Below are positions 46,541 through 57,996 of a DNA stretch of 64,000 bases, in pieces. The position numbers were made by a program, and so were the translations under genes. This DNA is from Piliocolobus tephrosceles (Eukaryota; Chordata; Mammalia; Primates; Cercopithecidae). Each line of letters opens with the position of its first letter. Position 1 is the first letter of the stretch. The notes under the pieces are model-generated. The model was given only the letters and a program-made list of their open reading frames with translations. It was not told the DNA's origin and ran no database searches. The stretch covers positions 22,214,662-22,278,661 of the forward strand of contig NC_045447.1 of the NCBI RefSeq assembly GCF_002776525.5, written 5' to 3'.

Positions 46541-47099
46541 TCTAGACCAAGCTCATCCAACCCGTGGCCCACGAGCCATGTGTGGCTCAGGATGACTTTG
46601 AATGTGGCCCATCACAAATTTGTAAACTTTCTTAAAATATTATGAGGTTTCTGGCTGGGCTCAGTGGCTTACACCTGTAATCCCAAAACTTTGAGAGGCC
46701 GAAGCAGGCAGATCACCTAAGGTCAGGAGTTCGAGACCAGCCTGACCGACGTGGAGAAACCCCGTCTCTACGAAAAATACAAAATTAGCCAGGTGTGGTG
46801 GTGCATGCCTGTAATCCCAGCTATGCGGGAAGGCTGAGGGAGGATAATCACTTAAACCTGGGAGATGTAGGTTGCAGTGAGCCAAGATCGCACCATTGCA
46901 CTCCAGCCTGGGCAACAAGAGTGAAACCCCATCTAGAAAAAGAAAAAAGAAATATGAGTTTTGTTGTTGTGTTTTGTTTTTGTTTTTGTTTTTTGCATAT
47001 CAGCTATTATTGGTGTTAGCGTATTTTATGTGTGGCTCAAGACCATTCTTCTTTCAATATGGCACAGGGAAGTCAAAAAATTGGACACTCCTGGTCTAA
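46541..47099. mobile_element. Non-autonomous DNA-transposon-like element interrupted by an Alu
   Basis: The outer element begins GGTCTAGACCAAGCTCATCC and ends GGACACTCCTGGTCTAAACC. The ends form an imperfect terminal inverted repeat (TCTAGACCA and TGGTCTAAA). The halves (46541-46648 and 46952-47099) together give about 255 bp. I recognise it as one of the MER-type hAT-like repeats but will not name the family. Confidence 0.65.
46652..46951 (+). mobile_element. AluS-like SINE inside the DNA-transposon relic
   Basis: A sense Alu with several substitutions. AAATATTATGAG before it and AAATATGAG after it are compatible with a decayed target-site duplication. Confidence 0.88.
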
Positions 47100-47479
47100 A
47101 CCATATGATCCTCTAAGAGCTGTGAAGCAAATAATAGCTCATCATCATTATTATGCATGAAAACCCTATCTAAAGGTGGGAATTTTCCATATATCTGCTT
47201 AAAGTCAGAACTCAGTACACATGAATCATACTGGTGCTTCTCAAACTCTAATGTACAAACCAGTTGCCTGCTAAAATATAGATTATGCATCAGTAGGCCA
47301 CAGGTAATAAATTCTTAGGCTCTGCATTTCAAATGAGCTGCTAGGTCCGAGGACCAGCTTTTTTTGTTTGTTTGTTTGTTTTTCAAACATATTTAAGAGT
47401 CTCTTTTTTCCGGGCCTCAATCCCGTTTCCCAAAGGACTATTAAGTTCCTTTTGTATTGACCAGAATTTTAAATAAATT
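47100..47479. other. Intronic spacer
   Basis: A TTTG-rich tract at 47360-47382. Otherwise nothing recognised. Confidence 0.4.
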
Positions 47480-48185
47480 AAAATATGTATTTCCAAGGGG
47501 GATCATATGATCTAAGTAGCTAGCTAGGCAGCCAGCCATACTGTTCTGCACCTTGAATTTTTCATTTACTCATAGCTCTTGGAGAGCTATCAATGTTTAT
47601 AGATCTTCCTCCTACGTTTCAGGCATGCCATATTTTTCCATTGTAGGGATAACATATGCTCCATGAGGGCAGGGATTTTTGTCTGTGTTGTTCATTGCTG
47701 TGTCCCTAGTTCCTGCTGAATATGTGTTGAATGATTGAATCATGTAATTATTAACCACTCCTTTATTCATGCACATCTAGGTTGCTTCCAGTTTTTGGCT
47801 TTTCCAAAACATATTTCAGTGAACAACTTTGTGTGTATATATATATATATGTATGTGTGTGTGAGCATACTAATACATTTGTAGAACAAATTCCTAGGAC
47901 TAGAATGATTGGATTAATTGTTATGTGTGTTTTATTTTATTATTTTTGTTTGTTTTTCTTTAAAATTTTTTTTTCAACTTTTGAGATTTGGGGGTTACAT
48001 GTGCTCATTTTTTACCTGGGTATATTGCATGATCCTGAGGTCTGGGGAATGAATGATCCCTTTGCTCATGTACTGAGCATAGTACCCAATATTTAGTTTT
48101 AAGCCTTGTCCCCTTTCTCCTTCCCCCACCTCAGTAGTCCCCAGTTTCTGCTGTTCCCATCTTTATGTCCATGAGTACAGAGGAC
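47480..48185 (-). mobile_element. Antisense L1 pieces with an embedded L2 3' end
   Basis: 47480-47640 and 47745-47935 resemble an old reversed L1-like 3' region (TTGCTTCCAGTTTTTGGC, CAAATTCCTAGGACTAGAA). 47646-47740 is an L2 3' end in + sense (CTCCATGAGGGCAGGGATTT). 47945-48180 is a reversed L1 3' UTR (GGGGGTTACATGTGCTCA, TTTACCTGGGTATATTGC). A TG/TA microsatellite lies at 47830-47863. Confidence 0.6.
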
Positions 48186-49939
48186 TAGCTTTGAATAGCA
48201 AAGTGTTAAACTGAACTTAAATGTTAGATGGAAACACCAGCTGCCTAGGTTATTCCTGAGAATGGAGGATTGTTGTTCCTCCATTTGCCAGTTTCAAAGC
48301 AGGAACCAAGTCCCAAGGCCAATGGCACTAGAGATCCATGGAATCCTAAAGAGGTCTCCATCATGTAATCCTCTCTAGAGTGACCAAGTGCAGAGAATAT
48401 GTTTCAGTTTTGCAGCAGCCAGGGGAGAGAGCCCTGTCCTGCAATCCAGTAGGCCCCCAGTGCATAATGTAGCAGAGGTTATTTTGCATTAATCCACTCT
48501 GCTATCTGATGAGCACAGGGATGCTCAGAGATCAGTGCCAACAGAGAAGGCACTTATTGAAGGCAGGCTGCAAACTCCCAAGTGCTGAAGCCACGGTTGG
48601 GTGCCTGGATTCAAGCCTCCTCCTCTATGTGCCCACGCTGCAATTTCAGCCACAATTGGATGCAGCAGAAAGCTACTTACCAGCAGAGAGCAGTGCTGCA
48701 TTCTGCTTCAGGTCAAAGGTTGAAGACAAACTGGAAAAGTATCGAGAAATTCATTTGGGAGAAGACATTGGCCTGGGTGAAGCTTTATTATTCTTAAGCA
48801 CTGAAACAAAAAATCTCATAGCATCAACACCCATTAGTTTAATTGGCGACAGAAAGTAAGTAGTAAAATTAAGATCTTGTGAAAGACGCTCTTTATTTTT
48901 ATTTTATTTTTTTAATGGGGAGCAGGGAATTGCAATCCATTTTTAAACAAGCCCTCTGTAATCTTTCCCCCTATTTATGGTAAGAGAGGAAAGAAAAATA
49001 GCTGCTTTAATTTTTTTAAATTTTATTCTCAATGTTCACATCTCTAAATATACCAAACATGGTCATTTTATGAAGAAAACAAATTATACAGAGCATACTT
49101 CAAATGTTCTCCAACGAACCTAAAAATGTGTCTCTAGACTGCAAAAGGTGCTAAAACAACAAAATCAACAAGATCCATTTTGCTTGTCTTCACAGCTCAC
49201 TTTCCCCCCTTTTTTTGGTTTTGTTTTAAATTTCTGGCCTCAAAATCCCTGACTGTGTTCTTTTTCTAGAAGGGGAAAGCCTATCTGAATCATTGAGACA
49301 TGTGAAGCAGAGACAGTTTTTAAAGAAGCGCAATTTCATTACACTCAAATGCAGGCGGTAACTCAGGCTGGTCTAAATGCTCAGAAGGAAGAGTCCTTAG
49401 GGAACCTATGAACAGATAAGGATAGATTGTAATTAGCACAGTCATTGTAATTAGCAGAGCAATTGTAATTAGCACAGTGATTGTTTGTTCATAATGGGTG
49501 CTTCCAAAGTGACTCCAGGCAGTTTGTTCTCTTAAGTATCTTCTGCCATTCCCCCCCCCCCACCCATCTTGTTTACACTGCTAATGCACTGAAGTGCTTA
49601 GCAATCTCTTTTATAAATAAACACTTCAAAGTTATGGGCCAGCCCAGCCCCTGGTCAAGCATTATGCATTCTTAATGGAGCCCACAGTGCTGAAATTTTA
49701 CTATATTACATTATGGTAAGTCCATACTGGTATCTCACTCAAGAAAGAAATCACACCTCAGAAGTCATTTGTTACTGTTATTGTTTTATTAATTATGAGA
49801 GGGAATAAGATGATGACAAAGAAATGAACTTGAGGTCAGAAGTTCTAGCCCTGACTTTACCACTAGTTCTCATTTGTGAGTTAATGAGTTTTGGTTGAAC
49901 ACCTGTTATATATCAGGTCTTATAAATCTCTGGAGATAG
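48186..49939. other. Largely repeat-free intronic block
   Basis: Apart from an A/T-rich stretch (48890-49030), a C tract (49551-49562) and a sense MIR at 49800-49920, no interspersed repeat is recognised over 1.7 kb. It contains a 116-codon open frame at 48509-48859 followed by a GTAAGT-type sequence, and the TAATTA array at 49426-49479. It is a candidate regulatory block. Confidence 0.5.
49426..49479. repeat. 18 bp x3 tandem array with TAATTA cores
   Basis: Contiguous units ATTGTAATTAGCACAGTC, ATTGTAATTAGCAGAGCA and ATTGTAATTAGCACAGTG start at 49426, 49444 and 49462. ATTGT then starts a fourth, broken unit. Every unit holds TAATTAGC, a homeodomain-type binding core. Confidence 0.9.
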
Positions 49940-50237
49940 GGCCGGGCACGGTCACGCCTGTAATCCCAGCACTTTGGGAGGCCAAGGCAGGTGGATCACG
50001 AGGTCAGGAGTTTGAGACCACTCTGGCCAATGGGGTGAAACCCCGTCTCTACTAAAAATACGAAAATTAGCTTGGTGTGGTGATGCATGCCTGTAATCCC
50101 AGATACTCGGAAGGCTGAGGCAGTAGAATCGCTTGAACCTGGGAGGTGGAGGTGCAGTGAGCTGAGATCACACCACTAGACTCCAGCTTGGGTGACAGAG
50201 TGAGACTGCATCTAAAAACAAAACAAAATAAAATAAA
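49940..50237 (+). mobile_element. AluS-like SINE with target-site duplication
   Basis: A sense Alu missing a few bases near its start (GGGCACGGTCACGCC). AAATCTCTGGAGATA precedes it and AAATTCTCTGGAGATA follows it. Confidence 0.92.
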
Positions 50238-50693
50238 TTCTCTGGAGATAAAAAGAGGAAGAAGACAGTTGAGGTCTCTATTCTTGTGCAGATGGACTCG
50301 CCAGCAAGTGCATTTTGCTCAGTGAGAGGCAGCGAAGACTCCCTGGAAGAAGTGCTCCCTGAGACCTGGAGGCTAGAGTAACAGTTAACATGTGAGGGAG
50401 TGTTCCAGGCAAATGAGAGCAAAGAGGGTCTGTAGACGTGAACATCAAGGTGGGTCATGAAGGGGTGGAGGGATGGGATTGCAGAGGTAAGGAAGCCATG
50501 GCGGAGGATGGACATTCCATCAGGAAAGGCTATGTAAGCACCAAAGGGGGCAATTACTAGCTGTAAGACCTTGCACCTTCTAATCGCCTTTCTCAGCCTC
50601 AGTTTTCTCACCATGAAATCAGGGAACAGAACAGTGCCTGCCTCACAGGAGAATTATGAAGAGGAGGAAGAGGTGATGAGAAAAGCAGGGTTA
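50238..50693. other. Intronic sequence with ancient repeat and MIR relics
   Basis: 50240-50540 resembles part of the same long ancient repeat as 54730-56060 (GGGAGTGTTCCAGGCAAATG). 50555-50670 is a sense MIR (CAGCCTCAGTTTTCTCACC). Confidence 0.5.
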
Positions 50694-50996
50694 GGCCGGG
50701 TGCGGTGGCTCATGCCTGCAATCCCAGCACTTTGGGAGGCCGAGGCAGATGGATCATCTGAGGTCAGGAGTTTGAGACCAGACTGGCCAACATGGTGAAA
50801 CCCCGTCTCTACTGAAACTACAAAAATTAGCCAGGTGTGGTGGTGCATGCCTGTAATCCCAGCCACTTGGGAGGCTGAGGCAGGAGACTCGATTGAACCA
50901 GGGAGGCAGAGGTTGCAGTGAGCCAAGATATCACACCACTGCACTCTAGCCTGGGCGACAGAGTAAGACTCCATCTCAAAAAAAAAAAAAAAAAAA
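50694..50996 (+). mobile_element. AluS-like SINE with target-site duplication
   Basis: A full-length sense Alu. GAGAAAAGCAGGGTTA before it and GAGAAAAGACAGGTTA after it are the duplication, the second preceded by a (GA)n tract (50997-51013). Confidence 0.92.
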
Positions 50997-51013
50997 GAGA
51001 GAGAGAGAGAGAA

Positions 51014-52439
51014 AAGACAGGTTAAAATGCCTTGTAAAGGTTTGGTAATATTAGTGACGTTTGCCTCAACATGAATCCAGGCATCTGTGAGATACCACTT
51101 ACTCCAAAATTGTGTCGTAGTATGCATTCTGTCACACTTGAAATCATGTGAGATGCAAATTTGCCAGCATTACTTTCTCTGTATTCCTTCCAGATAAATG
51201 AAAGAGTAAGTCTATTCTAAGCTCACATTAATAAGCCCACACATGTGTATCAAGAAAATTAACTTTTGGGGAAATATTTTTATTTCAGAGAGATGCCCTG
51301 AATAGAAATGTATGTAGTAACAGTTCTAATGAAAGATATGATCACAGTTTATTGGATGTGAATTTATACAGAAAGCTCCAAGGGCAGTGGCTGGGGTTTT
51401 ATGTAACATCACCACTGAATAATTACTATTAATGATAATGTAGTGGAACACCTCAAAGGTGGCTTTTAAGGGTCCAAAATGAGCATTTATTTTTTATGTA
51501 GCCTGAGATCCTCAGAGGAGTCCATTAAGTGGACAGTTAATTAGCAGGCACAAGCCAGGAGTCAAAGCTACAGGCATTTGAGTAGCCCAGGGCTGGTTAA
51601 TTCATTGTATGCCTGAGGACTTTGAAAGAACCTTCAACTCTGAGTCAGCCTCTCCATTCTTTACTGAGTTCCCAGTGACCTTGAGGCTGCTTCAGTTTCT
51701 TTTGATGCTTTCTAGAGTAGGAGGAAAGAAAGAGGATGAAGTGATTGTTCTTACTTCTCATGCCACAGTTCAGAGAACTAAAGTTACTCTAAAGGATACC
51801 CCTGTAAGTTTCTATTAATTCCCTATTTCTTAGGAGTTAGTGAGGACCCAGCCACTGGGAATAAACAACTCCAGAGACCATATAGGCATTTTGCAGCTGT
51901 ATTTGCAATGGAGGTAGAAACACAGCTTGAGAATTAAGCTAAATTGCAATTAAATTTGCTTCAGCTTTGTGCTCTAGCCAATCAGTACACATCAAGTGCT
52001 TATTCTGTGACAGGTTTTGGGGATTCGGGCTGAACAAAACTCAGTCTGATGTTGGTGTAAAGGGGAAAATAATATACTTTTTTATTTTTTGTATTATCTA
52101 AGGCTATGTTCACTTTGTTTTTTACTGTCACCCCCTGTCATAGAAAAAAATAGGATTGAATCCTTCTTAATGAGAAAAATTAAATACTAAGGGTTACTGT
52201 TTTGTTGGGTAGAGTTAGACATTGGAGGACCACAAGCCATTGCACTGTCTAAGACAATTTCTGCCACTACTGAGAATGTATGATGTTAGTGGATTTGCAA
52301 GTGTCATTTTATAAATGAGGTAACTGGGACTCAAAGAGATCTGATGACTTGACTGACATCACATAGCTGGGGTCAGAGCCTTACTTACTGGGTCTTTCTG
52401 AAACTTGGGTGTTCTTTTCCATACTCCACTCAGACAGGG
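51014..52439. other. Largely repeat-free intronic block
   Basis: 52250-52400 is an antisense MIR (ATTTTATAAATGAGGTAACT). 51150-51830 shows no repeat and has several TAAT/TTAATT motifs (51419-51440, 51535-51545, 51596-51602). It is a candidate conserved non-coding element, with no exon seen. Confidence 0.45.
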
Positions 52440-53130
52440 TTATTTTTAATACACAAATACCACTTGTATATATTTATGAGATACAGTGTGATGTTTTGAT
52501 ATATGTGTACACTGTGGAATGATTAATTCAAGCTAATAAACATATTCATCATCTCATATACTTTTTGTGATGAGAATATTAAAAAACTTTTCAAAGCAAA
52601 TTTTTGAAATATACAATACATTATTAACTATGTTCACCACACTGAGCAATGGACTAAAACTTACTCCTCCTGTCTAATTGAAACTTTGTACCCTTTGACC
52701 AATCTTTCCCTGTTCTTCATCATCTCCTCCCAACTCCTCATCCTCTCCCCACCTCCTGCCTCTGATAACCACCATTCTACCCTCTAATATGAGTTTGACT
52801 TTTTAGATTCCATATACAAGTGAGAACATGCAGTATTTGTCTTTCTGTGTTTGGCTTATTTCACTTAGCATAATGTCCTCCAGGTTCAGATAGGATTTTA
52901 AAAATATATATATATTTTTTATTTTAAACAGTTTTAGATGTATAGATAAATCACAAAAACAGTACAGAGAGTTCCCATATACCCTGTGACCAGTTTCCCA
53001 CAGCATCCTCTTACATTTGTATGGTACATTTGTTATAATTAATAAATCAATATTGATACATTATTATTACCTAAAGTTCATACTTTATTCAGATTTCCTT
53101 AGTTTTTCTCTGATGTCCTTTTTCTGATAC
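52440..53130 (-). mobile_element. Antisense L1 3' UTR pieces
   Basis: 52440-52890 follows a reversed L1 3' end (ACACTGTGGAATGATTAATT, ACTTTGTACCCTTTGACC, AAGTGAGAACATGCAGTATT). 52920-53130 is a second, older reversed L1 piece (AAACAGTTTTAGATGTATAG, GTTCCCATATACCCTGTGAC). Confidence 0.7.
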
Positions 53131-53778
53131 AGGAGCCCATTCAAAATACAGACATCAAAACAAAATTACACTGGATTATGTTAAACAGGCAAGAAAGACT
53201 TTATTCAAGGCTATTGCAATAGAGGAAGGAGAGAGAGGTCTGAACTCAATTTCACTGAAACTGAAAAGGACAGGAGGGTTTTAAATTGCTGGGGTAAGTG
53301 GAAAAGTACCGGAGGACATTAGGAGATAAAACGATAGGATGTGTCCGGCACATTGAGTTATTCTTGACTTTGCACATGTATCTCTCTGTGATTAGGCCAT
53401 CTGTGTTTGCTAATTGGTGTCCATGGAAGTTAGGCTTCCAGCCTTCCACAGAGACTGGGAGATAGGGATACTGTCTTCCTTGATGATTACATTTCAAAGA
53501 GATAGCTCCCATGTCCTTGAGAAAGACAGTCTTAGGTTGTAAAACTGGCAAGAAATTTTCTAAAAGATTTATGTCTTAAAGGGAAAGAGAAATAATTTAC
53601 AACTGCAAGTTTCTAAAGTAAATGTTCTAAGAAAAGGCAGGTCAGGGACCTAGAGACTGGAGAAGCCTGCCTGGTGCTTAGTCAAGCTGATGGAAGGTTA
53701 AGAGCATCTTGGTCACCATCTTACACTGACTTGTCCATCTCCTTAGCTCCCCTTGGCTGCGACAGTTTGGTAGGCGTA
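53131..53778. other. Unrecognised intronic sequence
   Basis: No repeat or gene recognised with confidence. The minus-strand open frame at 53252-53551 (99 codons) has no supporting signals. Confidence 0.35.
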
Positions 53779-54139
53779 TGTATTAGTTCATTCTCACACT
53801 ACTGTAAGGACATACCCAAGACTGAGTATTTTATAAAGGAAAGAGGTTTAATGGACTCACAGTTCCCCATGGCTGGGGAGGTCCTAAGAAACTCACAGTC
53901 ATAGTGGAAGGTACCTCTTCACAGGGCAGCAGGAAAGAGAAGGAGTGTCCAGTGAAAGGGGAAGCCCTGTTTAAAACCATCAGATCTCTTTAGAACTAAC
54001 TCCCTGTTATGAGAACAGGATGGGGGAAATGGCCCCCCTGATTCAATTATCTCCACCTGGTCTCTCCCAGGACCCATGGGGATAATGGGAACCACAATTC
54101 AAGAGGAGATTTCAGTGGGGACACAGCCAAACCATATCA
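53779..54139 (-). repeat. Solo MaLR LTR (MST/THE1-type), antisense
   Basis: Starts TGTATTAGTTCATTCTCACA and ends AACCATATCA, with internal order matching a reversed MST/THE1 LTR. GCGTA (53774-53778) and GCATA (54140-54144) are a 5 bp target-site duplication with one change. Confidence 0.88.
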
Positions 54140-54144
54140 GCATA

Positions 54145-54472
54145 GTTTTTTTGTTTGTTTGTTTTTGTTTTTGTTTTGTTTTGTTTTGTTTTGAGATGGA
54201 GTCTCGCTCTGTCGCCCAGGCTGGAGTGCAGTGGCCAGATCTCAGCTCACTGCAAGCTTCACCTCCCGGGTTCACGCCATTCTCCTGCCTCAGCCTCCCG
54301 AGTAGCTGGGACTACAGGCACCTGCCACCTTGCCGGCTAGTTTTTTGTATTTTTTAGTAGAGACAGGGTTTCACCGTGTTAGCCAGGATGGTCTCGATCT
54401 CCTGACCTCGTGATCCATCCGTTTCGGCCTCCTAAAGTGCTGGGATTATAGGCTTGAGCTACCGCGCCCAGC
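54145..54472 (-). mobile_element. Young AluY of Old World monkey type next to the LTR
   Basis: Reverse Alu with GTGGCCAGATCTCAGCTC, CCGGCTAGTTTTTTGT and GGCTTGAGCTACCGCG, again the cercopithecid-type variants. ATCAGCATAGTTTT flanks it (54137-54150 and 54474-54487). Confidence 0.92.
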
Positions 54473-54729
54473 CATCAGCATAGTTTTAAACTGATTTCTT
54501 AATAGGTATTACAGTTACAAAGTTTAAAAACACAAACAGCATAAAAGACATCCAATGAACGAGGAATGTCACTCCTTTCTCAGTTTTTTTCTATCCTTTT
54601 CCCCTGTCCCCCATTTTTATTAGTTTTTTGGGTATCTCTCCAGTATTTCTTTATGTAGTACTGATCGTAGTAACAAGAGTAACAAGTAACAGTAGTGATT
54701 GTAGTAATAAGAGTAACAAGATAACAATG
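54473..54729. other. Intronic spacer
   Basis: 54656-54725 has repeated AGTAACAAG/GTAGT(A/G)A motifs in a short degenerate tandem stretch. Otherwise nothing recognised. Confidence 0.4.
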
Positions 54730-56060
54730 ACACACTGCACCAGACACTATTTATCTTCTCTCTACCAAAAATACTTTCGAGCGCTTATTCTATGACACTG
54801 ACTATTCTAGGAAACCAGGAAGACAATAATGAACAAAACATATAAAAACCCCCTGCTCTGAAGGTTTATATTCTAGTGCAGGGTACAGACAATCAACAAA
54901 TAAATATATACTCTGTCAGGTATACACACTGTGGAGAAAAGCAGGTTAAGTTAAGGGTGTTAGAGGGTTTTAGGCAGGGAATTCTGTGTTTTACGGGCTG
55001 GAAGACTTCTTTGATAAAGTGACGTTGGTACAAAGATCTGAAACAAGGCAGTGAACTATGCACATTCTGGGGAGCAGCTTCCAGGTAGAAGGCACAGCGA
55101 GTTCAAAGACCCTTGGCATTTTCTGTGAACCAAAAGGAGCCTCGGTGGATGGAACAGAGGGGGCGAGGGGGCAAATAGTAGGAATAAAGGTTACAAATAA
55201 GGAAGCAATGGGTACCAAGTGGGGAAGTATGGGCCATTTTGTATAGGGTCCTGTGGGACTCCTAAATGTGGTAGCTTGGAGAAGCAAACCTAGCTAGTGC
55301 ATTATTTGAGCAGAAAATGGCTATAATCTGACTGGGTTGTGAAGAATAGACATTAGTGGGCAGGGTGAAATCAGGGAAAGCAGTTCCCAGTCTGCTGCTG
55401 TGGTCCAGATGTCAGACAACAGTAGATTGGAGCATGTTCACACAAGTCAGCATGGTGAGAGGTGGGCAGATTCTGGGTGTATTCTGAAGGTGGGACAACT
55501 GGATTTACTGATGAGAGAGAGAAAGGAGGGAGGCAAGGTTGGTGACCTGAATTTTGCCTGAGCAGTTGGACAGACGGATATGCCATTTATGGCGACAGGA
55601 AAGCCCACAGGAGGAGCAGGCACAAGGGAGGGGAATAGAAAGAGAAATTTGTTTTTGATAATGTTAAAAGATGAACTTGATTGTGGAACATTGCAATCAT
55701 TCATATAAGTAGACCATAGTGTGATGAAACCCCAGGCACTCATCATCTGGCATCAATAGCCATCATCTGGTCATGTCTAATATATGTTCTTATGGTGATG
55801 TCAGGAAGCCAGTAGGATATACCAGTTCAGAAGAGAAACATGACTTGAAATGTACATTTCAGATTATTTAGCATATAGATGACAGAAAAGAAGTGAGAGG
55901 ACATAAATTCACTAGGGAGTAGATACAGAAGAGGAGAGCCTGAGCCATGAGTCCTGCAGTTAAACATTGGCGAGGTGAAGAGCCACTAACAAAGGAGACT
56001 GAGATTGAGCTCCCAGTGACATGAGAAGAGACCCGGGCAGCAGCTTCACTGTTCAAATGC
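54730..56060 (+). repeat. Long ancient interspersed repeat, family not named
   Basis: Landmarks in order are AATGAACAAAACATATAAAA, TTATATTCTAGTGCAGGG, GGAGCAGCTTCCAGGTAGAA, GAGTTCAAAGACCCTTGG, GATTCTGGGTGTATTCTGAA and AGGAGGAGCAGGCACAAGG. I recognise this series from many mammalian loci. It is highly diverged, over 1 kb, and without an intact frame. Confidence 0.55.
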
Positions 56061-56253
56061 ATTCAGTTCTACAGCCTCTAGTGTGACCTAGAGGAGCTGT
56101 CAACCTTCTCCCCTCCCTTATTTTTTTAACAGATGATGACATTGAATTGCTAAGAGACTAAATAATTTTCTCATTATCATTTGGCTGGTAAAGGGTGGAG
56201 CCAGGATTGGAATCCAGACAGTCTGGCTCCAAATCCATATTCAAATATCCATT
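56061..56253 (-). repeat. Antisense MIR relic
   Basis: ACAGATGATGACATTGAATT followed by GGTGGAGCCAGGATTGGAAT gives the antisense MIR core. Confidence 0.6.
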
Positions 56254-56267
56254 TCTCCCTCCTCTTT

Positions 56268-56300
<33 letters not shown>

Positions 56301-56580
56301 AGATGGAGTTTCACTCTTGTTGCCCAGGCTGAAGTGCAATGGCGCAATCTTGGCTCACTGCGGCCTCCACCTCCCTGTTTCAAGTGATTCTCCTGCTTCA
56401 GCCTCCCGAGTAGCTGGGATCACAGGCATGCGGCACCACGCCTATCTAATTTTGTATTTTGAGTAGAGACGGGGTTTCTTCATGTTGGTCAGGCTGGTCT
56501 TGAACTCCCAACTTCAGGTGATCTGCCCACCTCAGCCTCCCAAAGTGCTGGGGTTACAGGCATGAGCCCCCCAACACAAC
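56268..56580 (-). mobile_element. AluS-like SINE with target-site duplication
   Basis: A reverse Alu with a 30 bp T tract. TCTCCCTCCTCTTT lies on both sides (56254 and 56582). The head is slightly decayed (GAGCCCCCCAACACAAC). Confidence 0.93.
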
Positions 56581-57996
56581 CTCTCCCTCCTCTTTTAACA
56601 CTTGTTCGGTCACACATCCTGCTCCATTCATATCACTGTGCTAGGCTGAGGGACTCAAAGATTGGGACATAGGGGAACGGGAGAATGCTATGAAAACATG
56701 ACCATGTTGACGTTAACTAACAACACAGGACACTGGGTGTGTGATGGACCACCACATGACCTTAGTCAATAATTCAATACTGTCTAATAATATTAATGAT
56801 GATAATATTTGCTATTTACCAAACATGTCTGTGCACCAGGCACTCCGCAAAGTGCTTCAAGTGCTGTCTTTTCTTTAATTGCCACAATAAGCTTATGGAG
56901 AAGAGCCAATGTTATATCTGTTCTGCATCTAAAAACTTTGAGGTTTAAAAAGCATAAAAAGTAGTGGTGAAGGATTTGCTCTGTTTCATTAGGGGCATTG
57001 TGATTGAATTGTTCAGGAGAAAAGTAGGGGAAGGAAACACAACATAGACTTTGGATCCAAGTAGATATGGGTTCAAATCCTAGCTCTGTAGAGTGTGGTC
57101 TTGATCCATTTATCCACTCAAGCTTCATTTTTCTTAGCTGTGAAAATAGTGATTAAAAAAATACTGTGTCTCATAGTATGTGGTCCTCATACTATTTTTT
57201 CTCTGAAATACCTGTGAAAAATAAAATTCATATTTGTATTCTTATTTGATATTTACCTCCCCTGCTTACCTTGACCATTGACTCTTCATTATTATAAATT
57301 TCCAAGAACTAGCAAAGTATCTGTACAACTAAGTTGTCAACAAATGGTAGCTGTAAGTTACAGATGGATTTTTGTTATGTTCACGGATAAAGAACATAAG
57401 ATTTTGCAGGTCAGAGAAGCTTCTGTGCTCATGGATTAGGAACCTCCTCGGCCCATAGCTCTTTACATCCTGTACTGTCCTATATTTCTCCTTCCTTCTA
57501 CATAGTTTAGGCAGTAGCTTAGTTTAGAGATGAGACCACAGCTTTGTACACTGGCAGACCTGGAATTGAATTCAACCTCTGCTGCTATTAGCTGTGTGAC
57601 CTTGGCCAAGTTACCTGACCTCTCTCTATGCTTCATTGTCCAGGTGAACATATTAACTACCTCATTGGATAGTTGGATCTATATTAATAATATACAATGT
57701 TTAAAGCAACCGATGCATAGTAGATGCTCACTACATGCTAGTTATTTCTCCTTCTCACTCCCAAGACAGAGTCATGTTTATTTGTATGCCCAATGATGAC
57801 AGTGAACAGGGCTTGATGTATGGTAGGTAGTTAACAAGTTAGAAGGCAGAAAGGAGGAAATAATGACAAGGGAGGGAAAGAGAGAGGGAGGGAGAGAGAT
57901 AGGGAAGCAGGAAGGGAGGGAGAAGAAGGAAGGAAGGAAGGAAGGAAGGAGATTTTATAAGGTTGCCTGTGAGACTTATTAAAAAAAAAAAAAAAA
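56581..57996. other. Intronic sequence with MIR relics
   Basis: 56780-56970 is an antisense MIR. 57030-57180 (GGGTTCAAATCCTAGCTCTG) and 57530-57740 (GCTGTGTGACCTTGGCCAAG) are sense MIRs. 57869-57951 is a GGGA/GGAA-rich tract. Confidence 0.65.
57869..57951. repeat. Purine-rich tract ending in (GGAA)n
   Basis: GGGAGG and GAGA units pass into about six tandem GGAA/AAGG units at 57926-57951. Confidence 0.93.

Noticed and set aside
50168..51127. Minus-strand open frames of 148 and 157 codons
   Set aside because: Both are largely translated Alu sequence in reverse orientation.
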